Part shown: positions 53,256 through 63,909 of the stretch, in pieces
Layout of the letters: every line of letters starts with the position of its first letter
Position numbering within the stretch: the first letter of the stretch is position 1
The notes under the pieces: generated by a model
Database searches by the model: none
What the model was told of the DNA's origin: nothing
What the model saw: only the letters and a program-made list of their open reading frames with translations
Program-made: the position numbers and the translations under genes
Assembly (NCBI RefSeq): GCF_004341245.1
Contig: NZ_SLWY01000008.1
Coordinates: 143,560-207,559, forward strand
DNA from: Plasticicumulans lactativorans
GTDB lineage: Bacteria; Pseudomonadota; Gammaproteobacteria; Competibacterales; Competibacteraceae
Direction: 5' to 3'
DNA length: 64,000 bases

Positions 53256-54085
53256 GACAGGTGCTTCTCCATCAAGGTGGTTTTGGTTTTTTCCAGCCGC
53301 CGCACCAGGTCGGGACCCCGGCGCAGGGCGACGCCGATGGCGAGCACGTCGACGATCACCAGATCGACGATGCGCGAGCTCATCGGGATGTAGGTGCTGG
53401 TGTCCTCGTCGACCGCCGGCGAGATCGTCGCGTGGGCGAGCTCGGCGAGCGGCGAGCCGGCCGCGGCGATCGCCACCACGGCCGCGCCGGCGGCGCGCGC
53501 GACCTGGACGCTGGCGATCAGGTCCTTGCTGCGCCCCGAATGCGAGATCGCGACGACGACGTCGCCGGGTTCGAGGATCGCGGCCGACATGCTGTGCACG
53601 TGCGCGTCGATGTAGGCGACCGTCGGCACGGCGAGGCGGAAGAACTTGTGCTGCGCGTCGAGCGCGACGATGCCCGAGGCGCCGTGGCCGTAGAACTCGA
53701 TCTTGCGCGCACTGGCGAGCAGGTCGATGGCGCGCTCGATGGCCGCGGTGTCGAGCTGCGCGCGGGTGCGCAGCAGCGACGCCACGGCGCTGTCGAACAC
53801 CTTGGCGACGACCTGGCGCGGCGCGTCGTCGGGCGCCACCACGCTGTGCACGAAGCGCACGCCGCTCGCCAGGCTCTGCGCGAGGCGCAGCTTGAAGTCC
53901 TGGTAGCCGTCGCAGCCGAGCGCGCGGCAGAAGCGGATCACGGTCGGCTCGCTGACCTGGGCGCGCGCGGCGAGCGCGGCGATCGAGTCGCTGATCACGG
54001 TATCGGGCTGGGCCAGCACGCAGTCCGCGACCTTGCGCTCGGACTTGCGCATGCGGGGTTTCAGCGTCTCGATCTGGTTCAACAT
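53252..54085 (-). CDS. hexR: RpiR/HexR-family transcriptional regulator
   Basis: 277-residue regulator with an N-terminal HTH of the RpiR type ([44 protein letters not shown]) and a C-terminal SIS sugar-phosphate domain ([38 protein letters not shown]). HexR represses zwf and edd until it binds the ED intermediate KDPG. The ATG at 54085 has GGAGGAG upstream; a longer start is unnecessary. Encoded between pgl and pgi; two matching palindromes occur in the zwf-edd intergenic region. Confidence 0.93.
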   Translation of the reverse strand: MLNQIETLKPRMRKSERKVADCVLAQPDTVISDSIAALAARAQVSEPTVIRFCRALGCDGYQDFKLRLAQSLASGVRFVHSVVAPDDAPRQVVAKVFDSAVASLLRTRAQLDTAAIERAIDLLASARKIEFYGHGASGIVALDAQHKFFRLAVPTVAYIDAHVHSMSAAILEPGDVVVAISHSGRSKDLIASVQVARAAGAAVVAIAAAGSPLAELAHATISPAVDEDTSTYIPMSSRIVDLVIVDVLAIGVALRRGPDLVRRLEKTKTTLMEKHLS

Positions 54086-54111
54086 GCCGGCCCGCTCCTC
54101 CTCGTCGCCCG

Positions 54112-54801
54112 CTACGGGGCCCACTGGATCGAGCAGGGTACGCGCGTTTGGCGCAAAGCGAAGCGGATCGGCAGTTCCTCGACCGGGCCGTCGGCCAGCG
54201 CGCGCTCGAGCACGGCCTGCTTGTCGGCGCCGACGATGTGCAGGTACAGCGCACCGGTGTCGAGCAGCGCCGCGGGCGTCAGCGAGATGCGCGCGTGAGG
54301 CGCGGCGCCGGGCGTCAGCGCGGCGACCGCCGCGGTGCTGGCGAGCGCCGCGGCGAGTTCGGGCGCATCCGGGAACAGCGAGGCGGTGTGGCCGTCGTCA
54401 CCCATGCCGAGCACCACGACGTCGAACGGCCGCGGCAGCGCCGCCAGGCGCTCGGCGACCTCGGCGAGCCCTGCCTGCGGGCTCGCCGCCGCGGTCTTCA
54501 GGCCGACCACGTGGGCGGCCGCCGCCGGCCCCTGCTGCAGGCTGGCGCGCAGCAGGCGCTCGTTGCTCGCGTCGTGGTCGGCGTCGACCCAGCGCTCGTC
54601 GGCGAGCGTCACCCACACCCGCGACCAGTCGAGCGGGTGCGTGGCGAGCGCCTGCAGGAAGCCCGCCGGCGTGCGTCCGCCCGACACCACCAGGCTCGCC
54701 GCGCCGCGCGCGGCGATGCCGGCGGCGAGGTGGCCGGCGACCTCGGCGGCAAACCCCGCGTCGAGCGCGGCACGGTCGGCCCAGCTGCGCAGCGCCGCCA
54801 C
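54112..54801 (-). CDS. pgl: 6-Phosphogluconolactonase
   Basis: 229-residue Pgl (DevB/SOL type) hydrolysing 6-phosphogluconolactone to 6-phosphogluconate. Motifs: [40 protein letters not shown], and [17 protein letters not shown]. The start is a GTG at 54801, one base after the zwf stop. A complete enzyme with no anomalies; it sits between zwf and hexR. Confidence 0.94.
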   Translation of the reverse strand: MAALRSWADRAALDAGFAAEVAGHLAAGIAARGAASLVVSGGRTPAGFLQALATHPLDWSRVWVTLADERWVDADHDASNERLLRASLQQGPAAAAHVVGLKTAAASPQAGLAEVAERLAALPRPFDVVVLGMGDDGHTASLFPDAPELAAALASTAAVAALTPGAAPHARISLTPAALLDTGALYLHIVGADKQAVLERALADGPVEELPIRFALRQTRVPCSIQWAP

Positions 54802-54802
54802 C

Positions 54803-56257
54803 TCAGTAGTCCTCGTGCCAGGCGAAGCCGTCGCGGCTGATCAGCGCGGTGGCGGCGGCCGGGCCCCAGGTGCCGGCGGTGTACGACTTCGGCGAATCGC
54901 TGGAGGCTTCCCAGGCGTGCAGGATCGGCTCGACCCAGGTCCAGGCGGCTTCGAGTTCGTCGCGGCGCATGAACAGGGCCAGGCGACCGCGGATCACGTC
55001 GGTCAGCAGGCGCTCGTAGGCCTGCATCGGGCGCTGCCGGAAGGTCTCGGCGAAGTTCAGGTTCAGCCCCACCGGACGCAGCAGCATGTCGTCGCCCGGC
55101 TGCTTGGCCATCAGGTCGAGGCGCAGGCCCTCATCGGGCTGCAGGCGGATCACCAGCCGGTTGGGCACGCCGCCGACGGTCGGGAACAGCGTCATCGGCA
55201 TGTCGCGGAAGTACAGGACGATCTCGGCCACGCCCTCCTGCATGCGCTTGCCGGTGCGCAGGTAGAACGGGGTGCCGGCCCAGCGCCAGTTGGTGATCTC
55301 GGCCTTGAGCGCGACGAAGGTCTCGGTGCGGCTGCCCGAGGGGATGCCCGGCTCGTCGAGGTAGCCCGGCACCGGCTTGCCGGCGGAGACGCCGGCGCGG
55401 TACTGGCCGCGCACGGTGCGGGCGCCGACCTCGGCGCCGCTCATCGGGCGCAGCGAGCGCAGGATCTTGAGCTTCTCGTCGCGGACGGCGTCCTGGTCCA
55501 TGCGCGCCGGGGGCTCCATCGCCACGATGCAGAGGAGCTGCAGCAGGTGGTTCTGGATCATGTCGCGCATCGCGCCGGCGCGGTTGTAGAACTCGCCGCG
55601 GCCCTCGACGCCGAGCTGCTCGGCGACGGTGATCTGCACGTGGCTGACCCAGGTGCGGCGCCACAGCGGCTCGAACACCGAGTTGCCGAAGCGCAGCGCC
55701 ATCATGTTCTGCACGGTTTCCTTACCGAGGTAGTGGTCGATACGGTAGATCTGGTGTTCCTGGAACACCGCACCGACGTCCTCGTTGATGCGTTGCGCCG
55801 AGGCGAGGTCGCGGCCCAGCGGCTTTTCGAGCACCACGCGCGTGGCCGGCGTCACCATGCCCTTGGCGGCGAGGTTGCGGCAGATCGCGCTGAACAGGTC
55901 CGGCGACGTGGAGAGATAGAACACGCGCACGCGCGCGGGATCATCACCGAGCGCGTCGGCGAGCGCGGCATAGTCCTCGGCGGTGTTGGCGTCGACGCGC
56001 AGGTAGTCGAGGCGCTCGGCGAAGGTCGCCCACAGCCCGGCGTCGAAGTGCTCCGCGACGTAATCGGCGAGCGCATCGTGTACCTGAGCGACGAAGGTTT
56101 CGCGCGTCAGCTCGGTGCGCGAAACGGCGAGGATGCGCCCGTCGACGGGCAGGTCGCCATCGCGATGGCGGTGGAACAACGCAGGCAGGAGCTTGCGCAT
56201 CGCCAAGTCGCCGTTGCCGCCAAAAATGACCAGATCGAAGTTGGGGATCGCCTGCAC
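54803..56257 (-). CDS. zwf: Glucose-6-phosphate 1-dehydrogenase
   Basis: 484-residue G6PDH producing 6-phosphogluconolactone and NAD(P)H. The nucleotide-binding start [20 protein letters not shown] and the active-site [19 protein letters not shown] (Lys and His) are intact; [15 protein letters not shown] and FRTGKR-like FYLRTGKRM blocks also fit. The first glycine-rich motif reads GGNGD where most enzymes have GASGD, a common variant. Start is GTG at 56257 with a weak GAGAA site. The promoter overlaps a HexR-type palindrome at 56295-56309. Confidence 0.96.
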   Translation of the reverse strand: MQAIPNFDLVIFGGNGDLAMRKLLPALFHRHRDGDLPVDGRILAVSRTELTRETFVAQVHDALADYVAEHFDAGLWATFAERLDYLRVDANTAEDYAALADALGDDPARVRVFYLSTSPDLFSAICRNLAAKGMVTPATRVVLEKPLGRDLASAQRINEDVGAVFQEHQIYRIDHYLGKETVQNMMALRFGNSVFEPLWRRTWVSHVQITVAEQLGVEGRGEFYNRAGAMRDMIQNHLLQLLCIVAMEPPARMDQDAVRDEKLKILRSLRPMSGAEVGARTVRGQYRAGVSAGKPVPGYLDEPGIPSGSRTETFVALKAEITNWRWAGTPFYLRTGKRMQEGVAEIVLYFRDMPMTLFPTVGGVPNRLVIRLQPDEGLRLDLMAKQPGDDMLLRPVGLNLNFAETFRQRPMQAYERLLTDVIRGRLALFMRRDELEAAWTWVEPILHAWEASSDSPKSYTAGTWGPAAATALISRDGFAWHEDY

Positions 56258-56292
56258 GTTTGCGTTCTCAGGGTTGGGCCGTGGGTGCGCGA

Positions 56293-56321
56293 ACTGTAGT
56301 CAAGCTACAGGCAATTGTGAA
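56293..56321 (-). promoter_or_regulatory. zwf promoter with HexR-type operator
   Basis: Minus strand: TTCACA (56321-56316) and TACAGT (56298-56293), spacer 17. The 15-bp palindrome TGTAGTCAAGCTACA (56295-56309) overlaps the -10. It matches the known HexR consensus TGTAAT-N3-ATTACA with G/C substitutions at the fourth arm position. Confidence 0.75.
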
Positions 56322-56333
56322 GCCCCCGGCACA

Positions 56334-56374
56334 GATTATTTTCAGTAATGCCATGAAATTGATCTGAAATAATC
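56334..56374. repeat. AT-rich inverted repeat between the zwf and edd promoters
   Basis: Arms GATTATTTTCAG (56334-56345) and CTGAAATAATC (56364-56374), one base unequal, separated by 18 bases. It does not match the HexR sites. Possibly a second regulator site; function unknown. Confidence 0.4.
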
Positions 56375-56427
56375 CATTAACAGCGGCATGCTCTAAAGTG
56401 CGGCGTCGCGGGGACCGCTACAGCCGC

Positions 56428-56455
56428 TTGACTTTTTTTGTAGTTGTACTACATT
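56428..56455 (+). promoter_or_regulatory. edd promoter with HexR-type operator
   Basis: TTGACT (56428-56433) and TACATT (56450-56455), spacer 16. The perfect palindrome TGTAGTTGTACTACA (56439-56453) fills the spacer and -10, so a bound HexR would block RNA polymerase. The arms are identical to those of the zwf site except one base. Confidence 0.8.
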
Positions 56456-56485
56456 TCTGCCCACCCGCCAAATGGAGAGATCGCC

Positions 56486-58312
56486 ATGCCCCTCGATCCG
56501 CGCGTCCGTGCCGTCACCGAGCGCATCCGCACCCGCAGCGCGGCGACGCGCAGCGACTATCTCGCCGCCTGTGACGCCGCCGCCGGCAAGGGGCCCCAGC
56601 GCGGTCAGCGCCTGTCGTGTACCAACCTCGCGCACGGCTTCGCCGCCTGCCCCAGCGGCGACAAGCAGGCGCTGCGCTCCGGCCCGCAGGCCAACATCGG
56701 CATCGTCTCGGCCTACAACGACATGCTCTCGGCGCACCAGCCGCTCGAAACCTACCCCGCGCTGATCAAGGCCGCGGCGCGCGAGGTCGGCGCGGTGGCG
56801 CAGTTCGCCGGCGGCGTGCCGGCGATGTGCGACGGCGTCACGCAGGGCCAGCCGGGCATGGAGCTGTCGCTGTTCTCGCGCGACGTGATCGCGCTGTCGA
56901 CGGCGATCGCGCTGTCGCACGACATGTTCGACGCCGCGCTGTGCCTCGGCGTGTGCGACAAGATCGTCCCCGGCCTCCTGATCGGCGCGCTGCGCTTCGG
57001 CCACCTGCCGGTGATCTTCGTGCCCGCCGGGCCGATGGTGTCGGGCATGTCCAACGACGCCAAGACCGAGGTGCGCAAGCGCTTCGCGCAAGGCCTGGTG
57101 TCGCGCGACGAACTGCTCGAGGCCGAGGCCAAGTCCTACCACAGCCCCGGCACCTGCACCTTCTACGGCACCGCCAACAGCAACCAGATGCTGATGGAGC
57201 TGATGGGCCTGCACCTGCCGGGCAGCGCCTTCGTCAACCCGGGCACGCCGCTGCGCGAGGCGCTGACGCAGCAGGCCGCGCGGCGCGTGGCGCAGATCAC
57301 CGCGCTCGGCGACGAGTACACGCCGATCGGCCGCGTGGTCGACGAGCGCACGATCATCAACGGCCTGGTCGGCCTGCTCGCCACCGGCGGCTCCACCAAC
57401 CACGCGATGCACCTGGTCGCGATCGCCCGCGCCGCCGGCGTGCTGATCGACTGGACCGACTTCAGCGAGCTGTCGGATGTGATCCCGCTGCTGACGCGCA
57501 TCTACCCCAACGGCAAGGCCGACGTGAACCACTTCCACGCCGCCGGCGGCTTCGGCTTCCTGGTGCGCGAGCTGATCTCCGCGGGCCTGGTGCACGACGA
57601 CGTGCTCACCGTCGCCGGCCAGGGCCTCGCCCACTACGCCGAGGAACCCTGGCTCGGCGACGAACGCCTGGGCTGGCGCCCGGCGCCGGCGACGAGCGGC
57701 GACACCTCGGTGCTGCGCGGCGTGGCCGAGCCCTTCGCCGCCGACGGCGGCCTCAAGCTGCTCGCCGGCAACCTCGGCCGCGCGGTGATCAAGACCTCGG
57801 CGGTGGCCGACGCGCACCGCGTGGTCGAAGCACCGGCGCGCGTGTTCGCGAGCCAGGAAGCGGTGATCGACGCCTTCAAGGCCGGCGAACTCAACCGCGA
57901 CGTGATCGTGGTGGTGCGCTTCCAGGGACCGCGCGCCAACGGCATGCCGGAGCTGCACCACCTGACGCCGTCGCTGACGGTGCTGCAGGACAAGGGTTTC
58001 AAGGTCGCGCTGGTGACCGACGGGCGCATGTCCGGCGCCTCGGGCAAGGTGCCGGCGGCGATCCACGTCTCGCCCGAGGCGGTCGCCGGCGGGGCGCTGG
58101 CGCGGCTGCGCGACGGCGACGTGGTGCGCCTCGACAGCAACACCGGCACGCTCGCAGCCCTGGTCGACGCCGCCGAGTGGGCAGCGCGCGAACCCGTCCG
58201 CTTCGACTCCACCGAGGGCGAGCACGGCATGGGCCGCGAACTCTTCGCCGGCTTCCGCCAGCTCGCGGCTCCGGCCGAATCCGGCGGCGGCATCTTCTTC
58301 GGCGGCCAATGA
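56486..58312 (+). CDS. edd: 6-Phosphogluconate dehydratase
   Basis: 608-residue ED dehydratase converting 6-phosphogluconate to KDPG; an Fe-S enzyme of the IlvD/Edd family. Cluster-ligand cysteines lie in [20 protein letters not shown] and [35 protein letters not shown] and [16 protein letters not shown] are family blocks. The ATG at 56486 follows GGAGAG; an earlier in-frame ATG at 56444 lies within the HexR operator and is rejected. First gene of edd-eda-gapN-pyk-gpmI-eno. Confidence 0.96.
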   Translation: MPLDPRVRAVTERIRTRSAATRSDYLAACDAAAGKGPQRGQRLSCTNLAHGFAACPSGDKQALRSGPQANIGIVSAYNDMLSAHQPLETYPALIKAAAREVGAVAQFAGGVPAMCDGVTQGQPGMELSLFSRDVIALSTAIALSHDMFDAALCLGVCDKIVPGLLIGALRFGHLPVIFVPAGPMVSGMSNDAKTEVRKRFAQGLVSRDELLEAEAKSYHSPGTCTFYGTANSNQMLMELMGLHLPGSAFVNPGTPLREALTQQAARRVAQITALGDEYTPIGRVVDERTIINGLVGLLATGGSTNHAMHLVAIARAAGVLIDWTDFSELSDVIPLLTRIYPNGKADVNHFHAAGGFGFLVRELISAGLVHDDVLTVAGQGLAHYAEEPWLGDERLGWRPAPATSGDTSVLRGVAEPFAADGGLKLLAGNLGRAVIKTSAVADAHRVVEAPARVFASQEAVIDAFKAGELNRDVIVVVRFQGPRANGMPELHHLTPSLTVLQDKGFKVALVTDGRMSGASGKVPAAIHVSPEAVAGGALARLRDGDVVRLDSNTGTLAALVDAAEWAAREPVRFDSTEGEHGMGRELFAGFRQLAAPAESGGGIFFGGQ

Positions 58313-58401
58313 GCTTTCCGACGCGGGCGCCTGGCGCCCGCATCTCACTGTAACGACCCACACGACACGCGCGTCCCGGACGGGGGCGCCAGGAGCCCAC
58401 C

Positions 58402-59013
58402 ATGGATATTCGCAGCATCATGCGCAGTGCGCCGGTGATCCCGGTGATCGTCGTCGAAGAGCTCGCCCACGCCGTCCCGCTCGCCCGCGCGCTGGTCGCC
58501 GGCGGCCTGCCGGTCCTCGAAATCACCCTGCGCACCCCGGTCGCGATCGAGGCGATCCGCGCGATGTCCGAGGTGCCCGGTGCCATCGTCGGCGTCGGCA
58601 CCGTGACCACGCCGGAGCAGCTGCGCGAGGCCGAGGACGCCGGCGCGCGCTTCGCGGTCAGCCCGGGCCTGACCTCGTCGCTCGCCGCCGCGGCCCGCGC
58701 CAGCCGCATCCCGCTGCTGCCGGGCGTGGCCACCGCGAGCGAGGCGATGATCGCGATGGAGTACGGCTTCACCGCGCTGAAGCTGTTCCCGGCGCAGCAG
58801 GCGGGCGGCATCGGCATGCTCAAGGCACTCGCCGGCCCGCTGCCGCAGCTCGTGTTCTGCCCGACCGGCGGCCTGACCCCGGAGAATTTCCGCGATTTCC
58901 TCGCGCTGCCGAACGTGCTCTGCGTGGGCGGCTCGTGGGTGGCACCGAAGCAGCTCGTGGAGGCCGGCGACTGGGACGGCATCACCCAGCTCGCCCGCGC
59001 CGCTACCGTCTGA
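58402..59013 (+). CDS. eda: KDPG aldolase (2-keto-3-deoxy-6-phosphogluconate aldolase)
   Basis: 203-residue class I aldolase splitting KDPG into pyruvate and glyceraldehyde-3-P. The Schiff-base lysine is Lys127 in [10 protein letters not shown], and the proton-shuttling Glu40 is in [22 protein letters not shown] and [12 protein letters not shown] bind phosphate. It follows edd by 89 bases. A CCAGGAG ribosome site precedes the ATG. Length is as in other KDPG aldolases. Confidence 0.96.
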   Translation: MDIRSIMRSAPVIPVIVVEELAHAVPLARALVAGGLPVLEITLRTPVAIEAIRAMSEVPGAIVGVGTVTTPEQLREAEDAGARFAVSPGLTSSLAAAARASRIPLLPGVATASEAMIAMEYGFTALKLFPAQQAGGIGMLKALAGPLPQLVFCPTGGLTPENFRDFLALPNVLCVGGSWVAPKQLVEAGDWDGITQLARAATV

Positions 59014-59052
59014 CCCGCCGTACCCCCGACAAGACTGCCACTGGAGACCCCG

Positions 59053-60678
59053 ATGACCGACGCCGCAGAACTGGCGCAGCGTTTCCCGCTCGCCGACCAG
59101 ATCCCCGACGAGTACCGCCCGCTCGCCCCCATCCACCAGCGCACCTACCTCGTCGACGGCGAGCTGCGCACCTGGGCCGGTGCGGTGCAGACCGTGCGCT
59201 CGCCGGTGTGCGTGCGCAACGCCGACGGTGAGCTGGAACCGGTCGTGCTCGGCAGCTACCCCGAGAGCTCCGAGGCCGAGGCCGATGCCGCGCTCGCCGC
59301 GGCGGTGGCCGCCTACGACCAGGGCCGCGGCGAGTGGCCGACGATGTCGGTGGCCGAGCGCATCGCCTGCGTCGAGGAGTTCACGCGGCAGATGCTGGCG
59401 CAGAAGCGCCAGATCGTGCAGTTGATCATGTGGGAGATCGGCAAGAGCTTCGCCGATTCCGAGAAGGAGTTCGACCGCACCGTCGAGTACATCCGCGCGA
59501 CGATCGCCGAGCTCAAGCAGCTCGACAACAACTGCTCGCGCTTCACCGTGGTCGAGGGCACGATCGGACAGATCCGCCGCGCGCCGCTCGGCGTCGTGCT
59601 GTGCATGGGGCCGTACAACTACCCGCTGAACGAGACCTTCGCGACCCTGATCCCGGCGCTGATCATGGGCAACACGCTGCTGTTCAAGCCGCCGCGCTTC
59701 GGCACGCTGCTGTTCTACCCGCTGCTCGAGGCCTTCCGCAGCGCCTTCCCGCGCGGCGTGATCAACACCGTCTACGGGCGCGGCTCGGTGGTGGTGCCGC
59801 GGGTGATGGCGACCGGCAAGATCAACGTGCTGACGCTGATCGGGTCGAGCAAGATCGCCGACCAGATGAAGAAGATGCACCCGAAGAGCAACCGCCTGCG
59901 CGCGGTGCTCGGGCTCGACGCCAAGAACGCGGCGATCGTGCTGCCCGACGCCGACATCGAGCTGGCGGTCAAGGAATGCCTGCTCGGCACGCTGTCGTTC
60001 AACGGCCAGCGCTGCACCGCGCTGAAGATGCTGCTGGTGCACCAGTCGATCGTCGACCCCTTCCTGCGCCGCTTCGGCGAGGAGCTGGCGAAGATCAAGA
60101 TCGGCATGCCGTGGGAGCCGGGCGTGATGGTCACGCCGCTGCCCGAGGGCAAGGCCGACTTCATGGCCTCGCTGGTCGCCGACGCCGTCGCCAAGGGCGC
60201 ACGAGTGCTGAACAAGGGCGGCGGCGAGCGCGCCGGCTCGCTGTTCCGCCCGGCGCTGGTGTTCCCGGTCAAGGAAGGCATGAAGCTCTACCGCGAGGAG
60301 CAGTTCGGGCCGGTGATCCCGGTGGTGGCCTTCGAGGACGTCGAGGAGGCGCTGGAGTACGTGATCACCTCCGATCACGGCCAGCAGGTCAGCCTGTTCA
60401 GCTCCAGCCCCGACCAGATCGGCCACCTCGTCGACCCGCTGGTCAACCAGGTCTGCCGCGTCAACATCAACTGCCAGTGCCAGCGCGGCCCCGACGTGTT
60501 CCCGTTCACCGGGCGCAAGGACTCGGCCGAGGGCACGCTGTCGGTGCACGACGCGCTGCGTTCGTTCTCGATCCGCTCGATGGTCGCCACCAAGCAGACG
60601 CCGGCGAACACCAAGCTGCTGGACGCGATCGTCACCGATCACAAGTCCAAGTTCGTGAACACGCGCTTCGTGTTCTGA
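59053..60678 (+). CDS. gapN: NADP-dependent glyceraldehyde-3-phosphate dehydrogenase (GapN-type ALDH)
   Basis: 541-residue aldehyde dehydrogenase placed directly after eda, most like non-phosphorylating GapN, which oxidises glyceraldehyde-3-P straight to 3-phosphoglycerate with NADPH formation. Catalytic cysteine: [12 protein letters not shown] (near residue 324). Substrate and cofactor segments: [43 protein letters not shown]. Odd point: where most ALDHs have ELGGK with the general-base Glu, this protein has GLDAK, so the Glu position is Gly with Asp two residues on. Longer than typical GapN (about 475-500). Co-product assignments rest on family and operon context. Confidence 0.82.
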   Translation: MTDAAELAQRFPLADQIPDEYRPLAPIHQRTYLVDGELRTWAGAVQTVRSPVCVRNADGELEPVVLGSYPESSEAEADAALAAAVAAYDQGRGEWPTMSVAERIACVEEFTRQMLAQKRQIVQLIMWEIGKSFADSEKEFDRTVEYIRATIAELKQLDNNCSRFTVVEGTIGQIRRAPLGVVLCMGPYNYPLNETFATLIPALIMGNTLLFKPPRFGTLLFYPLLEAFRSAFPRGVINTVYGRGSVVVPRVMATGKINVLTLIGSSKIADQMKKMHPKSNRLRAVLGLDAKNAAIVLPDADIELAVKECLLGTLSFNGQRCTALKMLLVHQSIVDPFLRRFGEELAKIKIGMPWEPGVMVTPLPEGKADFMASLVADAVAKGARVLNKGGGERAGSLFRPALVFPVKEGMKLYREEQFGPVIPVVAFEDVEEALEYVITSDHGQQVSLFSSSPDQIGHLVDPLVNQVCRVNINCQCQRGPDVFPFTGRKDSAEGTLSVHDALRSFSIRSMVATKQTPANTKLLDAIVTDHKSKFVNTRFVF

Positions 60679-60848
60679 TGCCGTGCCGCCGCCGCCCGCG
60701 ACCGGCTGCGGCGCGGGGGGTGGCGGGGTGAGCCGAGAGCTTGTGTCCCCGCCCGCGCGGGCGGGGAGTCGGGGTGGACCGCGCCGCGCGGTCCGCCCTC
60801 CCGAGATGCCAGACCCCGCCGCGGCGGGGGCAAAGACCAGAGACCGCC
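60679..60848 (+). repeat. gapN-pyk spacer with three consecutive GC palindromes
   Basis: The 170-base spacer has three perfect inverted repeats: 60747-60766 (CCCCGCCCGC/GCGGGCGGGG), 60776-60794 (GGACCGCGC/GCGCGGTCC, 1-base loop) and 60814-60829 (CCCCGCCG/CGGCGGGG). No T-run follows any of them. They may attenuate or stabilise the mRNA between gapN and pyk, or be REP-like repeats. Confidence 0.6.
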
Positions 60849-62276
60849 ATGCGCAGAGACCGTAACGCCAAGATCGTCGCCACGCTCGGCCCCGCGAGCA
60901 ACGACCACGCCACCATCCGCGCGCTGGTCGAGGCCGGCGCCGACGTGTTCCGCCTCAACTTCAGCCACGGCGACCACGCCGACCACAAGGCGCGGCTCGA
61001 CACCATCCGCGCGGTGGAAGCCGAGGTCGGCCGGCCGGTCGCCACGCTCGCCGACCTGCAGGGCCCGAAGCTGCGCCTCGGCGTGTTCGCCGAAGGCAAG
61101 GTCGTGCTCGAAGCCGGCCAGAGCTTCCGCCTCGACCTCGACACCAGCACCCCCGGCGACGCGGTGCGCGCGCCGATGCCGCACCCGGAGATCTTCGCCG
61201 CGCTCAAGCCGGGCGCGCAGCTGCTGATCGACGACGGCCGCGTCTGGCTCGAAGTGCAGAGCTGCGGCCCCGACTTCGCCGAGACGCGGGTGACGGTGGG
61301 CGGCCCGGTGTCCAACCGCAAGGGCGTCAACGTGCCCTCGGTGGTGCTGCCGATCTCGCCGCTGACCGAGAAGGACCGCCGCGACCTCGCCTACGCGCTG
61401 GAGATCGGCGTCGACTGGGTGGCGCTGTCGTTCGTGCAGCGCCCCGAGGACATCGACGAACTGCGCGAGCTGATCGGCGCGCGGCCGCAGAAGATCATCG
61501 CCAAGCTGGAGAAGCCGGCGGCGATCGACGCCCTCGAGGCGATCGTCGAGCGCACCGACGCGGTGATGGTGGCGCGCGGCGACCTCGGCGTGGAGATGCC
61601 CGCCGAACAGGTGCCGGCGATCCAGAAGCGCATCGTGCGGGCCTGCCGGCGCACCGGCAAGCCGGTGATCGTCGCCACGCAGATGCTCGAATCGATGGTG
61701 GCCGCGCCGGTGCCGACCCGCGCCGAAGCCTCCGACGTCGCCACCGCGGTCTACGACGGCGCCGACGCGGTGATGCTGTCGGCCGAATCGGCCTCGGGCC
61801 AGTACCCGGTGCAGGCGGTGGCGATGATGAACAACATCATCCGCGAGGTCGAAAGCGACGCCTACTACCGCACCGTGATCGACGCCAACCGTCCGGCGCC
61901 GGAACCGGCGGTGGCCGACGCCATCTGCGGGGCGATGCGCCAGGCCGGCGACCTGCTGGGCGCGGCGGCGACCGTGACCTTCACCACCTCGGGCAGCACC
62001 GCGCTGCGCGCGGCGCGCGAGCGCCCGGCGACGCCGATCCTGAGCCTGACGCCCGACGCCAACGTCGCCCGGCGCCTGGCGCTGGTGTGGGGCAACCACC
62101 CGGTGCACCTCGGCAACGACGGCGCCTTCACCGACATCGAGCGGGTGGTGGCCGAGGCCGGCGCGGTGGCGCTGCGCGAAGGCTTCGCCCAGGCCGGTGA
62201 CTACCTGGTCGTCACCGCCGGCATGCCCTTCGGCAACTCCGGCACCACCAACCTGCTGCGCATCGTGCGCGTTTGA
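60849..62276 (+). CDS. pyk: Pyruvate kinase
   Basis: 475-residue Pyk transferring phosphate from PEP to [42 protein letters not shown], the catalytic-lysine block [26 protein letters not shown] and ATQMLESM are all intact. Residue composition around the K+ site (NFSH) is standard. It begins 170 bases after gapN, behind three GC hairpins, and is followed by gpmI after 41 bases. Confidence 0.96.
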   Translation: MRRDRNAKIVATLGPASNDHATIRALVEAGADVFRLNFSHGDHADHKARLDTIRAVEAEVGRPVATLADLQGPKLRLGVFAEGKVVLEAGQSFRLDLDTSTPGDAVRAPMPHPEIFAALKPGAQLLIDDGRVWLEVQSCGPDFAETRVTVGGPVSNRKGVNVPSVVLPISPLTEKDRRDLAYALEIGVDWVALSFVQRPEDIDELRELIGARPQKIIAKLEKPAAIDALEAIVERTDAVMVARGDLGVEMPAEQVPAIQKRIVRACRRTGKPVIVATQMLESMVAAPVPTRAEASDVATAVYDGADAVMLSAESASGQYPVQAVAMMNNIIREVESDAYYRTVIDANRPAPEPAVADAICGAMRQAGDLLGAAATVTFTTSGSTALRAARERPATPILSLTPDANVARRLALVWGNHPVHLGNDGAFTDIERVVAEAGAVALREGFAQAGDYLVVTAGMPFGNSGTTNLLRIVRV

Positions 62277-62317
62277 GTCGGGAACCCCAGCGACGCCCCC
62301 AGGAGAGCACGCCCATC

Positions 62318-63859
62318 ATGTCCACCGCCTCGCCCCCCCTGGTCCTGGCCATTCTCGATGGCTGGGGCTACAGCGAAGACCCCGCGAACAATGCCATCCT
62401 CGGGGCCGACACCCCGAACTGGGACCGCCTGTGGTCGAGCTGCCCGCGCACGCTGATCCACACCTCCGGGCTGCACGTCGGCCTGCCCGGTGACCAGATG
62501 GGCAATTCCGAGGTTGGCCACACCAACATCGGTGCCGGGCGCGTGGTCTACCAGGAGCTCACGCGCATCTCGCTGGCCATCGAGCACGGTGATTTCTTCA
62601 GCAACCCGGTGCTGTGCGATGCGGTCGACGCCGCCATCAACACCGACGGTGCGGTGCACGTGATGGGGCTGCTGTCGCCGGGCGGGGTGCATGCCCACGA
62701 GGAGCACCTGCAGGCGATGGTGAAGCTCGCCGCCCAGCGCGGCGCACGGCGGGTGTACGTGCACGCCTTCCTCGACGGGCGTGACACCCCGCCGAAGAGC
62801 GCGGCGGCGTCGCTGCAGGCGATGGAGGCGGTGTGCGCCGCCACCGGTGTGGCGCGCATCGCCTCGCTGGTGGGGCGCTACTACGCGCTGGACCGCGACA
62901 ACCGCTGGGAGCGCGTGCAGGTCGCCTACGACCTGATCACCGGCGCGGCGGCCGAATTCGACGCGCCGAGCGCGCAGGCCGGCCTCGACGCCGCCTACGC
63001 GCGCGGCGAGACCGACGAGTTCGTCAAGGCGACGGTGATCGGCGCAGCGGCGCCGGTGGCCGACGGCGACGCGCTGATCTTCATGAACTACCGCGCCGAC
63101 CGTGCCCGCGAGATCACCCGCGCCTTCGTCGAGCCCGGCTTCAGCGGCTTCGCGCGCGCACGCACGCCGCACCTCGCCGCCTACGTGTGCCTGACGCAGT
63201 ACCAGAAGGGCATCCCGGCGCCGGTGGCCTACTCCCCCGAGGACCTCACCAACGTGCTCGGCGAGGTGCTCGCCGGACACGGCAAGCGCCAGCTGCGCAT
63301 CGCCGAGACCGAGAAGTACGCGCACGTGACCTTCTTCTTCAACGGCGGGCGCGAGCAGCCCTTCGACGGCGAGGACCGCATCCTGGTGCCGTCGCCGAAG
63401 GTCGCCACCTACGACCTGCAGCCCGAGATGAGCGCCGCGGAGGTCACCGACAAGCTGGTCGCGGCGATCGAGGGCCGGCGCTACGACCTCATCGTCGTCA
63501 ACTACGCCAACCCCGACATGGTCGGCCACACCGGCCTCTACGATGCCGCGGTGAAGGCGGTCGAGACCATCGATACCTGCCTCGGCCGGCTCGACGCGGC
63601 GCTGGCCAAGGTCGGCGGCGAGATGCTGATCACCGCCGACCACGGCAACATCGAGAGCCTGTGGGACGCCAGCAGCGGCCAGCCCAACACCGCCCACACC
63701 AACAATGTCGTGCCCTTCGTGTACCTCTCGCACGCCGGGCGCAGCGCGGTGCCGGCGCCGTCGGGCTCGCTGTGCGACGTCGCGCCGACCCTGCTGTACC
63801 TGATGGGCCTGCCACAGCCCGACGAGATGAACGGCTTGACCCTGCTGAGCCTGAACTGA
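62318..63859 (+). CDS. gpmI: 2,3-Bisphosphoglycerate-independent phosphoglycerate mutase
   Basis: 513-residue Mn-dependent iPGAM of the alkaline phosphatase superfamily, interconverting 3- and 2-phosphoglycerate. The catalytic serine is Ser64 in [17 protein letters not shown]; metal-binding segments [22 protein letters not shown] and [10 protein letters not shown] are complete. AGGAG lies upstream of the ATG at 62318. Placed between pyk and eno, consistent with a lower-glycolysis operon. Ends with a short spacer before eno. Confidence 0.96.
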   Translation: MSTASPPLVLAILDGWGYSEDPANNAILGADTPNWDRLWSSCPRTLIHTSGLHVGLPGDQMGNSEVGHTNIGAGRVVYQELTRISLAIEHGDFFSNPVLCDAVDAAINTDGAVHVMGLLSPGGVHAHEEHLQAMVKLAAQRGARRVYVHAFLDGRDTPPKSAAASLQAMEAVCAATGVARIASLVGRYYALDRDNRWERVQVAYDLITGAAAEFDAPSAQAGLDAAYARGETDEFVKATVIGAAAPVADGDALIFMNYRADRAREITRAFVEPGFSGFARARTPHLAAYVCLTQYQKGIPAPVAYSPEDLTNVLGEVLAGHGKRQLRIAETEKYAHVTFFFNGGREQPFDGEDRILVPSPKVATYDLQPEMSAAEVTDKLVAAIEGRRYDLIVVNYANPDMVGHTGLYDAAVKAVETIDTCLGRLDAALAKVGGEMLITADHGNIESLWDASSGQPNTAHTNNVVPFVYLSHAGRSAVPAPSGSLCDVAPTLLYLMGLPQPDEMNGLTLLSLN

Positions 63860-63909
63860 CGCGCGTCCCGGCAGACGCGCAACCAAAACCACTTAAAGGA
63901 GTTCATCGC

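Noticed and set aside
56444..56485. Earlier edd start at 56444
   Set aside because: It lies within the HexR palindrome and -10 region; the ATG at 56486 has GGAGAG and the family N-terminus.
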